Part shown: positions 42,494 to 52,947 of the stretch, in pieces | Numbering within the stretch: the stretch's first letter is position 1 | Layout of the letters: each line of letters begins with the position of its first letter | Assembly (NCBI GenBank): GCA_965657135.1 | Contig: CBFHNF010000010.1 | Span: 31,995-95,994 of the forward strand | Reading direction: 5' to 3' | Length of the DNA: 64,000 nt | From: HIMB11 sp965657135 | Lineage (GTDB): Bacteria > Pseudomonadota > Alphaproteobacteria > Rhodobacterales > Rhodobacteraceae | Translations under genes and position numbers: made by a program | The notes under the pieces: model-generated | Seen by the model: only the letters and a program-made list of their open reading frames with translations | The model's database searches: none | Told to the model about the DNA's origin: nothing

Positions 42494-43288
42494 ATGATCA
42501 AGGTTGAAAACCTTCGGAAAACCTTTGGTGGATTTCATGCGGTGGACGGTGCCTCGCTTGAAATCGAAAAAGGATCCATCACAGGGCTGATTGGCCCAAA
42601 TGGCGCTGGCAAGACCACCCTATTCAATGTGGTTGCAGGTGTGCTTGGCCCAACATCGGGGCGCGTGACGATGGATGGTGATGATATCACCGGGCTACCG
42701 CCGCATGAATTATTTCACAAAGGGTTGCTACGCACCTTTCAACTTGCACATGAATTTTCCTCGATGAGTTGTCGCGAGAACCTCATGATGGTGCCTGCTG
42801 GACAGTCTGGGGAAATGCTTTGGAATACTTGGTTTGGACGCAAACGCATCGCAGATGAAGAACGCGCATTACGCGCCAAAGCGGATGAAGTTCTGGAATT
42901 TCTCACGATCTCGCATTTGGCCGATCACAAGGCGGGACAGGTTTCTGGTGGTCAGAAGAAATTATTGGAATTGGGTCGCACGATGATGGTGGATGCCAAA
43001 ATTGTCTTTTTGGACGAAGTGGGCGCAGGCGTGAACAGAACCCTACTGAACACAATCGGTGATGCGATCATTCGGTTGAACCAGGAACGCGGCTACACCT
43101 TTGTCGTGATCGAACACGACATGGATTTCATAGGCCGCCTCTGTGATCCAGTGATTTGCATGGCCGAGGGCAAAGTGTTGGCCAAAGGAACATTGAGCGA
43201 GATTAAGGCCAATGAACAAGTGATCGAGGCCTATCTTGGTACAGGATTAAAGAACAAAAAGACATCTGATGCAGCCGCATCAGCATAA
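42494..43288 (+). CDS. Branched-chain-type ABC transporter ATP-binding protein (LivG-like)
   Basis: Cytoplasmic ATPase, 264 residues from the ATG at 42494. Walker A is GPNGAGKTTLFNVV, the signature is VSGGQKKLLELGRTMM, and Walker B is IVFLDEVGAGVNRTLL. The usual LDEP is LDEV here, which is frequent in LivG-like proteins of this group. The extended C-terminus GTGLKNKKTSDAAASA is typical of LivG. It is 15 bases from the second ATPase gene. Confidence 0.93.
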   Translation: MIKVENLRKTFGGFHAVDGASLEIEKGSITGLIGPNGAGKTTLFNVVAGVLGPTSGRVTMDGDDITGLPPHELFHKGLLRTFQLAHEFSSMSCRENLMMVPAGQSGEMLWNTWFGRKRIADEERALRAKADEVLEFLTISHLADHKAGQVSGGQKKLLELGRTMMVDAKIVFLDEVGAGVNRTLLNTIGDAIIRLNQERGYTFVVIEHDMDFIGRLCDPVICMAEGKVLAKGTLSEIKANEQVIEAYLGTGLKNKKTSDAAASA

Positions 43289-43303
43289 GGTACGGAACAC
43301 ACT

Positions 43304-44017
43304 ATGGCAGAGCCATTTTTAATCGGGGATGCAATGACGGGTGGCTATGGTGCCGGCCCCGATATTTTGCATTCATGCACCATTGCGGTTGATCCAGGTC
43401 AGATCGCAGTGATTGTTGGCCCCAATGGGGCTGGAAAATCCACAGGGATGAAGGCCGTTTTTGGCATGCTGAACCTGCGCGAAGGCGCAGTGCGTTTGGA
43501 TGGTGAGGATATTACACACCTTACCCCCCAAGAACGTGTGGTGAAAGGAATGGGGTTTGTTCCCCAGACGCAGAACATATTTACCTCAATGAGCGTAGAA
43601 GAAAATCTGGAAATGGGTGCCTTTATCCGCCGCGATGATATCCGCGAAACGATGGAACAGGTCTATGAACTATTCCCAATCTTGCGCGATAAACGCCAGC
43701 AAGCCGCAGGCGAATTATCGGGCGGGCAACGCCAACAAGTGGCCGTTGGGCGCGCGTTGATGACGAAACCCAAGGTTTTGATGTTGGATGAACCGACCGC
43801 GGGTGTCAGCCCAATTGTGATGGATGAATTGTTTGATCGCATTATCGAAGTCGCACGAACGGGCATTCCTATTCTAATGGTTGAACAAAACGCGCGTCAG
43901 GCACTTGAAATTGCCGACCGTGGGTATGTTCTGGTTCAGGGACGTAACGCATATACCGGATCTGGTCAGGAATTGTTGGCTGACCCAGACGTGCGTAAGT
44001 CATTTTTAGGAGGATAA
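43304..44017 (+). CDS. Branched-chain-type ABC transporter ATP-binding protein (LivF-like)
   Basis: Second ATPase of the importer, 237 residues. Walker A GPNGAGKSTGMKAV, signature LSGGQRQQVAVGRAL and Walker B VLMLDEPTAGVSP are complete. The C-terminal VEQNARQALEIADRGYVLVQGR is typical of LivF. It is followed by the LivH-like permease after a strong AGGAGG site. Confidence 0.94.
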   Translation: MAEPFLIGDAMTGGYGAGPDILHSCTIAVDPGQIAVIVGPNGAGKSTGMKAVFGMLNLREGAVRLDGEDITHLTPQERVVKGMGFVPQTQNIFTSMSVEENLEMGAFIRRDDIRETMEQVYELFPILRDKRQQAAGELSGGQRQQVAVGRALMTKPKVLMLDEPTAGVSPIVMDELFDRIIEVARTGIPILMVEQNARQALEIADRGYVLVQGRNAYTGSGQELLADPDVRKSFLGG

Positions 44018-44020
44018 GGC

Positions 44021-45034
44021 ATGATCGAATTTATCAATGGTCTTGTTGTTCTTTTGAACTTTGTCTTGATCCCTGCCACGGCCTATGGCGCGCAATTGGC
44101 GCTTGGGGCGCTTGGCGTCACACTTATCTACGGGATACTGCGGTTTTCTAACTTTGCCCATGGCGACACCATGGCGTTCGGCACCATGATCACCGTTCTG
44201 GTGACCTGGTGGTTTCAATCTGTTGGGATTTCATTTGGCCCGCTCCCAACAGCGCTACTGGCGCTGCCAATTGGAATCGCGGCAACAGCGGCATTGGTTT
44301 TATTGACGGATCGAGGGGTTTATCGGTACTATCGGGCACAAAAGGCAAAACCCGTGATTTTAGTTATCGTTTCCATGGGCGTGATGTTCGTGATGAACGG
44401 AATCGTGCGTATTATTATCGGTGTGGATGACCAACGCTTTTCCGATGGAAAACGGTTTATATTTTCCGTGCGCGAATTTAAGGCCGCAACTGGCCTGCGC
44501 GAAGGGATAGCGTTAAAAACCACCCAAGGGATCACGGTTATCACTGCATTGGTCGTCGTTATCGCCCTGTTTTGGTTTCTAAACAAAACACGCACGGGGA
44601 AATCCATGCGCGCCTATGCCGATAACGAAGATTTGGCGCTTCTTTCTGGTATCAACCCTGAACGCGTCGTCGCAGTGACATGGATTATCGTGGCAGCCTT
44701 AGCAACGATTGCGGGGGTTTTATACGGACTTGATAAATCGTTTAAACCCTTCACCTATTTCCAATTGCTTCTGCCAATCTTTGCAAGCGCAATCGTCGGG
44801 GGATTGGGCAGTCCATTGGGGGCGATTGCCGGAGGTTTCGTCGTTGCTTATTCTGAAGTGATCATCACTTATGCATGGAAAAAAGTGTTAAAATACTGGA
44901 TGCCAGAGGCCCTCGAGCCCAGCTCCTTGATGCAGTTGCTCTCAACAGAATACAAATTCGCAGTCAGCTTTATGATTTTGATTGTTGTTCTCCTCTTCCG
45001 TCCCACTGGCCTCTTTAAAGGAAAGGCGTACTAA
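44021..45034 (+). CDS. Branched-chain-type ABC transporter permease (LivH-like)
   Basis: Inner-membrane permease, 337 residues and about eight or nine hydrophobic segments. Blocks are LALGALGVTLIYGILRFSNFAHGD near the N-terminus and LLPIFASAIVGGLGSPLGAIAGG near the C-terminus. The TAA stop shares its last base with the ATG of the next permease (TAATG). Confidence 0.93.
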   Translation: MIEFINGLVVLLNFVLIPATAYGAQLALGALGVTLIYGILRFSNFAHGDTMAFGTMITVLVTWWFQSVGISFGPLPTALLALPIGIAATAALVLLTDRGVYRYYRAQKAKPVILVIVSMGVMFVMNGIVRIIIGVDDQRFSDGKRFIFSVREFKAATGLREGIALKTTQGITVITALVVVIALFWFLNKTRTGKSMRAYADNEDLALLSGINPERVVAVTWIIVAALATIAGVLYGLDKSFKPFTYFQLLLPIFASAIVGGLGSPLGAIAGGFVVAYSEVIITYAWKKVLKYWMPEALEPSSLMQLLSTEYKFAVSFMILIVVLLFRPTGLFKGKAY

Positions 45035-46335
45035 TGGATCAGACACGTAATTTCCTGTATTTTGCAGCCATCGCCGCCCTTATCATCATCACTGGTATGG
45101 TACAAAGTTGGAACAGTGCTCTGCTGATCCTAAACATGGGATTGATCAGCGCCGTTATGGCGCTTGGCGTCAACTTACAGTGGGGCTTTGCCGGCCTCTT
45201 TAATGTCGGCGTTATGGGTTTTGTCGCTCTTGGCGGGTTGGCCGCAGTGCTGGTATCGACAGATCCAGTATATGAGGCATGGGAAGCAGGTGGGTTACAG
45301 ATTATTTTCGCCATTGCAATCGGTGCAGGCGTCATAGCAGCGGCAATTCTGGCCTATCAGCGTATCTCAGCACCGCGGACGCGGGTGGCGACAATGATTG
45401 CTGTTTTGGGGCTTGGATTTTTCGTCTATCGTGCATTGCTGGACCCTGCGGTTCAATCAATCGAGGCCGTTAACCCCGCCCTGCAAGGCAATCTGGGCGG
45501 ATTGGGATTGCCAATCATCTTGGCATGGCCCGTCGGTGGATTATTTGCGGCAGGTGCTGCGTGGATCATTGGCAAAGCGGCACTTGGACTGCGCTCTGAC
45601 TATTTGGCAATTGCAACGCTTGGCATTTCAGAGATCATCATCGCGATACTAAAAAACGAAGACTGGCTCGCACGTGGCGTGAAAAACGTGATTGGTTTGG
45701 ATCGTCCCGTCCCCAAGGAAATTGATCTGCAGGAAAGCGCAGAATTTGTGGAACGTGCCAGCGGATTAGGAATTGATCCTGTCACCGCCTCTGCACTTTT
45801 TGTAAAACTGAACTATGCTTTGTTGTTTTCTGTGGTCTTGATCATCCTCTTAGTCATGGCGCAGCTGTCGTTGAAAAGCCCGTGGGGCCGTATGATGCGC
45901 GCTATACGCGACAATGAAACAGCGGCAGCCGCTATGGGTAAAAACGTTACCAAACGACATTTACAGATTTTCATACTGGGTTCAGCGATATGCGGAATTG
46001 CGGGCGCGATGATGACAACTTTAGACGGTCAATTGACGCCGGGCAGTTATCAACCCCTGCGATTTACATTCCTGATTTGGGTGATGGTAATCGTGGGTGG
46101 ATCGGGCAATAATTTCGGCGCTGTTCTGGGTGGGTTTCTAATCTGGTTCCTGTGGGTACAGGTGGAACCCATGAGCCAATATCTGGTAGCTATACTAACC
46201 GCAGGCATGGCCGAAGATAACGCCCTGCGCATCCACTTGATGGAAAGCGTTGCCTATATGCGATTACTAACAATGGGGTTGGTGTTGTTATTGGTTCTAC
46301 GGTTTAGTCCACGCGGATTGATCCCAGAAAAATGA
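45034..46335 (+). CDS. Branched-chain-type ABC transporter permease (LivM-like)
   Basis: Second permease, 433 residues with about ten hydrophobic segments, LivM-type. Conserved blocks are MALGVNLQWGFAGLFNVGVMGF and the coupling loop SPWGRMMRAIRDNETAAAAMGKNVTKRHLQIF. The C-terminus LLLVLRFSPRGLIPEK is classical. It is the last gene of the importer operon and a terminator follows two bases after its stop. Confidence 0.93.
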   Translation: MDQTRNFLYFAAIAALIIITGMVQSWNSALLILNMGLISAVMALGVNLQWGFAGLFNVGVMGFVALGGLAAVLVSTDPVYEAWEAGGLQIIFAIAIGAGVIAAAILAYQRISAPRTRVATMIAVLGLGFFVYRALLDPAVQSIEAVNPALQGNLGGLGLPIILAWPVGGLFAAGAAWIIGKAALGLRSDYLAIATLGISEIIIAILKNEDWLARGVKNVIGLDRPVPKEIDLQESAEFVERASGLGIDPVTASALFVKLNYALLFSVVLIILLVMAQLSLKSPWGRMMRAIRDNETAAAAMGKNVTKRHLQIFILGSAICGIAGAMMTTLDGQLTPGSYQPLRFTFLIWVMVIVGGSGNNFGAVLGGFLIWFLWVQVEPMSQYLVAILTAGMAEDNALRIHLMESVAYMRLLTMGLVLLLVLRFSPRGLIPEK

Positions 46336-46336
46336 C

Positions 46337-46364
46337 AAAAGCCGACCGTTTCGTCGGCTTTTTC
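46337..46364 (+). terminator. Bidirectional terminator between livM-like gene and uvrA
   Basis: AAAAGCCGAC-CGTTTC-GTCGGCTTTT followed by T on both strands. It serves the importer operon and the convergent uvrA gene. Confidence 0.82.
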
Positions 46365-46383
46365 ATTAACTGGAGATTGTCGT

Positions 46384-49242
46384 TCACTCGGCCGCAGTGC
46401 GTTTCGGAATCAACATTGGTTTAAGATAATGACCTGTATGGCTTTCTTGAACTTCTGCCACTTCTTCAGGGGTGCCGCAGGCAACAACAGTGCCACCACC
46501 ATCCCCACCTTCGGGACCAATATCAATGATCCAATCTGCCGTTTTCACAACGTCCAAATTGTGTTCAATCACGATGACCGTATTGCCCTGTTCCACCAAT
46601 TCATGCAGCACCTCAAGCAATTTTCGCACATCTTCAAAATGCAAACCCGTTGTGGGTTCATCCAAAATATATAGCGTACGCCCCGTTGAGCGTTTCGCAA
46701 GTTCCTTGGATAATTTCACGCGCTGCGCTTCCCCCCCAGAGAGCGTTGTTGCCTGTTGACCCACCTTGATATAGCCCAGCCCAACACGCATCAATGCATC
46801 CATTTTTTCGCGGATCGACGGCACAGCTTGGAAAAACTCTTGTGCATCCTCAACGGTCATATCTAACACATCCGCGATGGATTTCCCTTTGAACTTAATT
46901 TCTAACGTTTCGCGATTATACCGTGCACCATTACATGTTTCGCAGGTCACATAGACGTCGGGTAAAAAGTGCATCTCAATCTTGATCACACCATCGCCCT
47001 GACAGGCCTCGCATCGTCCTCCTTTGACGTTAAAGGAAAAACGTCCCGGTTTATAACCACGTGTCTTGGCCTCTGGCAGGCCCGCAAACCAATCGCGGAT
47101 TGGCGTGAATGCACCAGTGTAGGTTGCGGGGTTTGATCGGGGTGTCCGTCCAATGGGGCGTTGGTCAATATCAATGACCTTATCCAGATGTTCCAATCCC
47201 TTCACCGTATCGCAAGGCGCAGGCGTTTGTTTTGCCCCGTTCAAACGCATAGACGCTGTTTTGAATAGGGTTTCGATCGTTAGCGTGGATTTACCTCCAC
47301 CCGACACACCTGTCACACAAACAAATTTTCCAAGTGGAAAATCAACCGTCAGGTTTTTCAAGTTGTTGCCATGTGCATTCACGACCGATAGCGTTTTGCC
47401 ATTGCCTGTACGCCGATCAAGTGGGACAGTGATTTCACGCACACCAGACAGATACTGCCCCGTTATCGACCGTTCATTCGCAGTGATTTCGGCAGGCGTT
47501 CCATGCGCAACCACCTGACCACCGTGTACCCCAGCGCCGGGACCAATATCATAGACGTAATCGGCCTCTCGGATTGCCTCTTCGTCATGTTCCACAACAA
47601 TAACCGTATTGCCTTGATCGCGCAGGTTTTTCAGCGTTCCAAGAAGTCGATCGTTGTCGCGTTGGTGCAGCCCGATTGAAGGTTCATCCAACACATACAA
47701 AACTCCTGTCAGGCCCGACCCGATTTGACTGGCCAATCTGATGCGCTGGCTTTCACCACCCGACAATGTGCCGGCATTGCGTGACAATGTCAGATATTCC
47801 AATCCAACGTTGTTCAAAAATCCCAAACGTTCGCGAATTTCCTTAAGGATCGCCCGGGCAATTTCGTTTTTCTGATTTGTCAGATGTTCTGGAACAGAGG
47901 CGCACCATTCATAGGCCTCTTTAATTGACATCTGCACCACTTGGCCCACGTGTATCCCCGCAATTTTAACGGCCAATGCCTCGGGGCGTAAACGATACCC
48001 ACCGCAACTGCCGCAAGCGCGGTTGTTTTGATAATTCTCAAATTCTTCTCTGATCCAATTGCTATCCGTTTCGCGGTAGCGCCGCTCCATATTCGGGATC
48101 ACCCCTTCGAAGGTGCGCGTCACCTGATAAATGCGACCCCCTTCGTCATATAGGAATTTGATTTCCTCCTCTCCTGACCCAAAGAGGAATACTTGTTGCA
48201 CCTTTTTCGGCAGATCCTTCCAGCGGGTGTTCTGATCAAACTGGTAATGTTTGGCGATTGCTTCAATCGTTTGCAGAAAATAAGGGCTTTTGCCTTTGCG
48301 CCACGGGGCCAATGCCCCATCTGATATTTTCAGCATCTGATCTGGGACAACAAGGCGTTCATCGAAATACAGTTCAACACCCAACCCGTCACAATCAGGA
48401 CAGGCGCCAAAGGGAGCATTAAACGAAAACAGTCGCGGTTCAATTTCAGGAATCGTAAACCCACTCACGGGACAGGCAAAGTTTTCAGAAAACGTCATAC
48501 GCTCTGGATCCCCATCACGCGGGACGGTTTCCAAAATTGCGATTCCATCTGCTAGGTCAAGTGCTGTGCGGAAACTGTCAGCAAGTCTTGTTTCCATGCC
48601 TTCACGAACGACAAGGCGATCGACAACAACATCAATGTCATGGCGGAATTTTTTGTCCAGCGTGGGTGGTTCGTCCAATTCATAATAATCACCGTCCACC
48701 TTCACGCGCTGAAACCCCTGTTTGCGCAGTTCAAGGAATTCTTTTTTGTATTCGCCTTTTCTGTCGCGCACGATTGGGGCCAATAAATGGGCGCGCGTGC
48801 CCTCCTCCATCGTCATGACGCGGTCAATCATATCCTGAACCTGCTGGGCCTCAATGGGCAGGCCCGTCGCTGGGCTATATGGGGTGCCTGCACGCGCAAA
48901 TAGCAATCGCAAATAATCATAAATCTCAGTGACTGTTCCGACGGTTGAACGCGGATTTTTTGATGTGGTTTTTTGCTCAATCGAAATCGCGGGGCTTAGA
49001 CCGCTGATGTGATCCACATCAGGTTTTTCCATCATATCCAAAAACTGACGCGCATAGGCGGACAGGCTTTCGACATATCGCCGCTGACCTTCTGCGTAGA
49101 TCGTATCAAAGGCCAGCGATGATTTACCAGAGCCCGACAGCCCCGTGATGACAACAAATTGATCGCGCGGAATATCCACATCAATCGATTTTAAATTATG
49201 CTCACGCGCACCGCGCACTTGGATCTGTTTTAAATCAGCCAT
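46384..49242 (-). CDS. uvrA: Excinuclease ABC subunit A
   Basis: Damage-recognition ATPase of nucleotide excision repair, cytoplasmic dimer. The 952 residues are full length. Two ABC ATPase modules show Walker A GLSGSGKSSLAFDT (near 32-45) and GVSGGGKSTLTIET (near 645), and signatures LSGGESQRIRLASQ and LSGGEAQRVKLSKEL. Zinc fingers appear as CPVCGFT-like ACPVSG...CPDC and CEACQGDGVIK with CETC. N-terminal QIQVRGAREHNLKSID is invariant. It stands alone. Confidence 0.98.
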   Translation of the reverse strand: MADLKQIQVRGAREHNLKSIDVDIPRDQFVVITGLSGSGKSSLAFDTIYAEGQRRYVESLSAYARQFLDMMEKPDVDHISGLSPAISIEQKTTSKNPRSTVGTVTEIYDYLRLLFARAGTPYSPATGLPIEAQQVQDMIDRVMTMEEGTRAHLLAPIVRDRKGEYKKEFLELRKQGFQRVKVDGDYYELDEPPTLDKKFRHDIDVVVDRLVVREGMETRLADSFRTALDLADGIAILETVPRDGDPERMTFSENFACPVSGFTIPEIEPRLFSFNAPFGACPDCDGLGVELYFDERLVVPDQMLKISDGALAPWRKGKSPYFLQTIEAIAKHYQFDQNTRWKDLPKKVQQVFLFGSGEEEIKFLYDEGGRIYQVTRTFEGVIPNMERRYRETDSNWIREEFENYQNNRACGSCGGYRLRPEALAVKIAGIHVGQVVQMSIKEAYEWCASVPEHLTNQKNEIARAILKEIRERLGFLNNVGLEYLTLSRNAGTLSGGESQRIRLASQIGSGLTGVLYVLDEPSIGLHQRDNDRLLGTLKNLRDQGNTVIVVEHDEEAIREADYVYDIGPGAGVHGGQVVAHGTPAEITANERSITGQYLSGVREITVPLDRRTGNGKTLSVVNAHGNNLKNLTVDFPLGKFVCVTGVSGGGKSTLTIETLFKTASMRLNGAKQTPAPCDTVKGLEHLDKVIDIDQRPIGRTPRSNPATYTGAFTPIRDWFAGLPEAKTRGYKPGRFSFNVKGGRCEACQGDGVIKIEMHFLPDVYVTCETCNGARYNRETLEIKFKGKSIADVLDMTVEDAQEFFQAVPSIREKMDALMRVGLGYIKVGQQATTLSGGEAQRVKLSKELAKRSTGRTLYILDEPTTGLHFEDVRKLLEVLHELVEQGNTVIVIEHNLDVVKTADWIIDIGPEGGDGGGTVVACGTPEEVAEVQESHTGHYLKPMLIPKRTAAE

Positions 49243-49512
49243 GGTCGTTCCCTAATCACACACCAATACATAATGCGTTTTAGCTGAGTCTCCAATCCAC
49301 AAATGGAACAAAAGGTGAATATAAAAAGTTTTTCTTCCTAAGTTGTCAAAAAAACAATTGAGAATTTCAATACAGGCATCAACGTATAGACGAATGTGTC
49401 ACAACTAATTCTAATGATAACATTACGCATCTGGAAATTCGAATTCCCCACAATCGGCTTGTTTCTTGTCAATACACTGCATAAACCATCGATGAAAATT
49501 AGAGGTGGTGAA

Positions 49513-50463
49513 ATGACCAACGACTTGTGTCTTGTTTTAGATATTGGCGGAACCAACACGCGTATCGCGCTTACCGCGGGAAGCGCTCTTATCACACACA
49601 GTGTCCAAAAATTTGCGAACGCTGATTTTACAAATTTATCGTCTGTCATCTCAACATATTTGAATGCGCAACACCCCGGTCAATTGGATCGCGTTTGTAT
49701 TGCAGCGGCTGGCCCCGTTTCAGACGATCGTGCCGAAATGACCAATTTGGATTGGACGATCGATGCGCGCGACATCGCAACCGTGACAAAAACCCATAAG
49801 GTGGGTGTCATTAATGATTTGCAAGCGCAGGGACATTCATTGCACACACTTTCCCCCCAGGACACACGATGTGTATTAAACGGAACGCATCAGGCGCGTG
49901 AAACTGATACGAAAATTGTGATCGGTATGGGGACAGGGTTTAACGCGGCGCCCGTGTTTCATACGGGCGATGGGCGTCTTGTTCCACCATCTGAAATCGG
50001 ACATGCCCGTATTGCACCTGCCAATGCATCGCAATCTGAAATTGTCGCTCATATACAGGAAAAAGAAGGCTTCGTTTCGAACGAACATCTGCTTGCTGGA
50101 CGCGGATTAGAGCGCATTGATCACGCGTTGAATGCGCGCACGGATCGAGGCGCCGCCCAAATAATGGCCGAAGCCCAGGCTGGCGAAACAACTGCGATCA
50201 AAACTGCCCAGATGCAGGCAAAATTTGCAGGTTCCGTTTATGGAGACATGGCGCTGGCAAACCTTCCTTTGGGTGGATTATTCCTGATTGGCGGGGTTGC
50301 ACGTGCCCTAGAACCGTATCTGACCTCAGAGGATTTTGAACAAAGTTTCCGCGATAAGGGACGCTTTGGCGCATTTAACGAACGGTTTTCGGTTCATTTG
50401 GTGTTAGACGATTTTGCAGCCTTAAAGGGATGCGCATCCTATATTATGGCGCGTGCATTCTAG
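49513..50463 (+). CDS. glk: Glucokinase
   Basis: ATP-dependent glucose kinase of the bacterial Glk family (not ROK), 316 residues from the ATG at 49513 (AGAGGTGG upstream). Visible are the phosphate loop LVLDIGGTNTRIAL, the catalytic-type block VGVINDLQAQGHSL, GMGTGFNAAPVF and the SEIGHARIAP region. The open frame continues 39 codons upstream but without homology. The last 20 bases overlap the convergent MFS gene. Confidence 0.92.
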   Translation: MTNDLCLVLDIGGTNTRIALTAGSALITHSVQKFANADFTNLSSVISTYLNAQHPGQLDRVCIAAAGPVSDDRAEMTNLDWTIDARDIATVTKTHKVGVINDLQAQGHSLHTLSPQDTRCVLNGTHQARETDTKIVIGMGTGFNAAPVFHTGDGRLVPPSEIGHARIAPANASQSEIVAHIQEKEGFVSNEHLLAGRGLERIDHALNARTDRGAAQIMAEAQAGETTAIKTAQMQAKFAGSVYGDMALANLPLGGLFLIGGVARALEPYLTSEDFEQSFRDKGRFGAFNERFSVHLVLDDFAALKGCASYIMARAF

Positions 50464-51673
50464 GGACATCATCGCGATAGCGACGCACCCCAATCATCAT
50501 AAAAACCGTAGCCAGCGCGAAATAGAACGCCACGAAGCCATACTGGATCGATAAATCAATTCCCAAATCCAACCCTAGTCCCGTGATCCCCGGGCCAATG
50601 GCCGATCCCAGTACCATTATGGCCGATGCCATTGCCTTAAGCGCGCCCAAATGACGGGTGCCATAAAATTCAGCCCAAAACCCATTTTGCCATGTGGCCA
50701 CCGCTCCCGATGTCATTCCCATAAAAAAGAGCCCTACAATCACATGCCATGGATTTCCTGATGTTGCAAAAATTCCAAAGGCTGCAATCGCCGGGATTTG
50801 ATACAGCGGAATCAGTTTGGGTGTTCCAAATCGATCCTGCATCCACCCTGCCCCTAGGGTCGTGACTATTGCAAAGACCGTATAAAACGGAAATGTTGCG
50901 ACCAATGATAGGTGGGTCCATCCTTTTTCTGCGGCAAAGGGGACCTGTTGAAAAAAGAAGGCTGTTCCAAACGCCGGCGGGCCCAGCAACGCAGGCACCA
51001 TAAACCAAAATAAGGGATGCCTAAGCGTCTGGAACCGGGTCCAGTGTTTATTTTCCATCCCAAGCGCCATATTGCTCTCTGACATGGATTTAGGCGTTCG
51101 CTCAGTTCTTAACAACGCAAATAAAACTGGCGCTGCACATAATGCAACAAGGGCTGCAAGTCCCCACAACAAACGCCAATCTATGAAAGCAAGCAAAACG
51201 ACAAAGGCAACTGGCAGCGTCGCTTCGCCCAAGGCAAATCCCATGTTTGCGATCGACAAGGCACGTCCACGTTGCGCAGAAAACCACCGTGACATCGCAA
51301 CGGCAGACAGATGGGTCGCCATGCCCTGACCAAAAAAACGCAGACAAAATATTACGACAATCAATAATGTCGCCGATGTATTTAACATCATAAAGCAGGT
51401 GCTAAACGCTAGCCCCAGCAATACACCAACACCTAAATAGCGCGTGCGAAAATGATCGCTTAATCCACCAGCCCACACCATGACAATTGCGGAGCTAAAT
51501 GTCCCCAAAGCATAAGTGGCCCCCCACTGTGCATGACTAAGATCGAATTCGTTTCGCAACGCGCCCGAGAATATTGAAATGAAAAATGTCTGACCAAAGC
51601 TGGACATGAGGGCCAACAAAAACCCTGCACCCAGCCACGATGCATTAGCGCGAATGAAATCAATGAAAGACAT
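50444..51673 (-). CDS. Major facilitator superfamily transporter
   Basis: Twelve hydrophobic segments in about 409 residues. Loop 2-3 has the MFS motif as VWAGGLSDHFRTRYLG. The N-terminal ANASWLGAGFLLALMSSFGQTFFISIF is typical of the oxalate/formate-antiporter-like or monocarboxylate-type branch in Rhodobacterales. The substrate is unknown; the neighbouring glk does not make it a sugar transporter. The ATG at 51673 is preferred; a GTG at 51709 would add 12 residues. Its 3' end overlaps glk by 20 bases. Confidence 0.87.
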   Translation of the reverse strand: MSFIDFIRANASWLGAGFLLALMSSFGQTFFISIFSGALRNEFDLSHAQWGATYALGTFSSAIVMVWAGGLSDHFRTRYLGVGVLLGLAFSTCFMMLNTSATLLIVVIFCLRFFGQGMATHLSAVAMSRWFSAQRGRALSIANMGFALGEATLPVAFVVLLAFIDWRLLWGLAALVALCAAPVLFALLRTERTPKSMSESNMALGMENKHWTRFQTLRHPLFWFMVPALLGPPAFGTAFFFQQVPFAAEKGWTHLSLVATFPFYTVFAIVTTLGAGWMQDRFGTPKLIPLYQIPAIAAFGIFATSGNPWHVIVGLFFMGMTSGAVATWQNGFWAEFYGTRHLGALKAMASAIMVLGSAIGPGITGLGLDLGIDLSIQYGFVAFYFALATVFMMIGVRRYRDDVPRMHAP

Positions 51674-51735
51674 GGATAGGCCCAAATTAGTGCTGCGATC
51701 ACGTGACACCGATAGCCCATATTTGTCAAAAGAAA

Positions 51736-52947
51736 TCAGCTGTGCGCACGCAATGCCATGACCGCATTCAATCCACCAAAAGCGAATGCATTGCTTAATG
51801 CCACATCAACCTTTGCCTCGCGTGCAGTATTTGGAACAACATCCAGCGCGCATTCTGGATCCGGTTCTTCGTATCCAATAGTTGGTGCAATAATGCCGTC
51901 ACGCAGCGCCATAATAACCGCCAACAGTTCAACCGCCCCCGTACCACCAATCAAATGACCGTGCATGGATTTTGTCGAACTGATCATCAGATTGTCCGCA
52001 TGACGTCCAAACACATCGGCCACGGCCGCACATTCAGTTTTGTCATTGGCCGCTGTCCCCGTGCCATGCGCATTGATGTATCCCACATCTTCTGGATTGA
52101 TACGCGCATCTTTTAGCGCACCAGCGATTGCGCGCCCTGCCCCGTGTTTGGATGGCATCACAATATCAGACGCATCCGATGTCATCGCAAAACCGCTGAC
52201 CTCGACCAAAATATCCGCGCCCCGGGCGCGGGCGTGTTCATATTCCTCGAACACGAAAATTGCCGCTCCTTCGCCTTGCACCATACCGTTGCGGTTGGCG
52301 CTAAATGGGCGACAGGCATCCTTGGACATGACACGCAAGCCCTCCCACGCCTTGACCCCACCAAAACAAAGCATGCTTTCAGACCCGCCCGTCACCATCG
52401 CAGTCGACATCCCAGAGCGCACCATGGCAAAGGCCTGTGCCATTGCATGGTTTGAGGATGCACAGGCAGTTGAAACCGTAAAACTCGGTCCCTTAAGGTT
52501 GAATTCCATCGACACGTGGCTGGCAGCGGCGTTGTTCATCAGCTTGGGCACAACAAAGGGATGCACACGGTTCTTACCTTCTTCGTACACGGCACGATAG
52601 TTATCATCCCACGTACTAACACCACCCCCCGCAGTTCCTAAAACCACACCAGACGTCGCTGCCAAATCACCGGTGAACGATAGACCAGATTGGGCAATCG
52701 CCTCTTTTGCGGCCAAAAGCGTGAATTGTGTAAAGCGATCGTACAAAGACATCTGTTGGCGATTAAATACCAAATCGGCGCTGAAACCTTTGACTTGGCC
52801 ACCAATTTTAATTGCCAAGCGGTCCACATCACGAAACTCTAACCGCCCAATACCGCAGCGCCCCTCACGCATCGCCTCTAGCGTTTGTGGAACGTCGTGA
52901 CCAAGCGAATTGATCGTCCCTGCCCCAGTGATTACAACACGTTTCAC
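51736..52947 (-). CDS. Beta-ketoacyl-ACP synthase linked to lpxD and a separate ACP
   Basis: Condensing enzyme of the KAS I/II (FabB/FabF) family, 403 residues. The Cys-His-His triad is intact in STACASSNHAMAQ, INAHGTGTAANDK and STKSMHGHLIGG. The GTG start overlaps the ACP stop by four bases, so synthase and carrier are translated together. The housekeeping fabF is normally with acpP/fabG; this separate copy sits after lpxD, suggesting a special acyl chain, possibly for lipid A. That role is inferred from neighbours only. Confidence 0.92.
   Translation of the reverse strand: MKRVVITGAGTINSLGHDVPQTLEAMREGRCGIGRLEFRDVDRLAIKIGGQVKGFSADLVFNRQQMSLYDRFTQFTLLAAKEAIAQSGLSFTGDLAATSGVVLGTAGGGVSTWDDNYRAVYEEGKNRVHPFVVPKLMNNAAASHVSMEFNLKGPSFTVSTACASSNHAMAQAFAMVRSGMSTAMVTGGSESMLCFGGVKAWEGLRVMSKDACRPFSANRNGMVQGEGAAIFVFEEYEHARARGADILVEVSGFAMTSDASDIVMPSKHGAGRAIAGALKDARINPEDVGYINAHGTGTAANDKTECAAVADVFGRHADNLMISSTKSMHGHLIGGTGAVELLAVIMALRDGIIAPTIGYEEPDPECALDVVPNTAREAKVDVALSNAFAFGGLNAVMALRAHS

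Noticed and set aside
49396..49512. N-terminal extension of glk by 39 codons
   Set aside because: Family sequence starts at MTNDLCLVLDIGG, with a ribosome site just before it.
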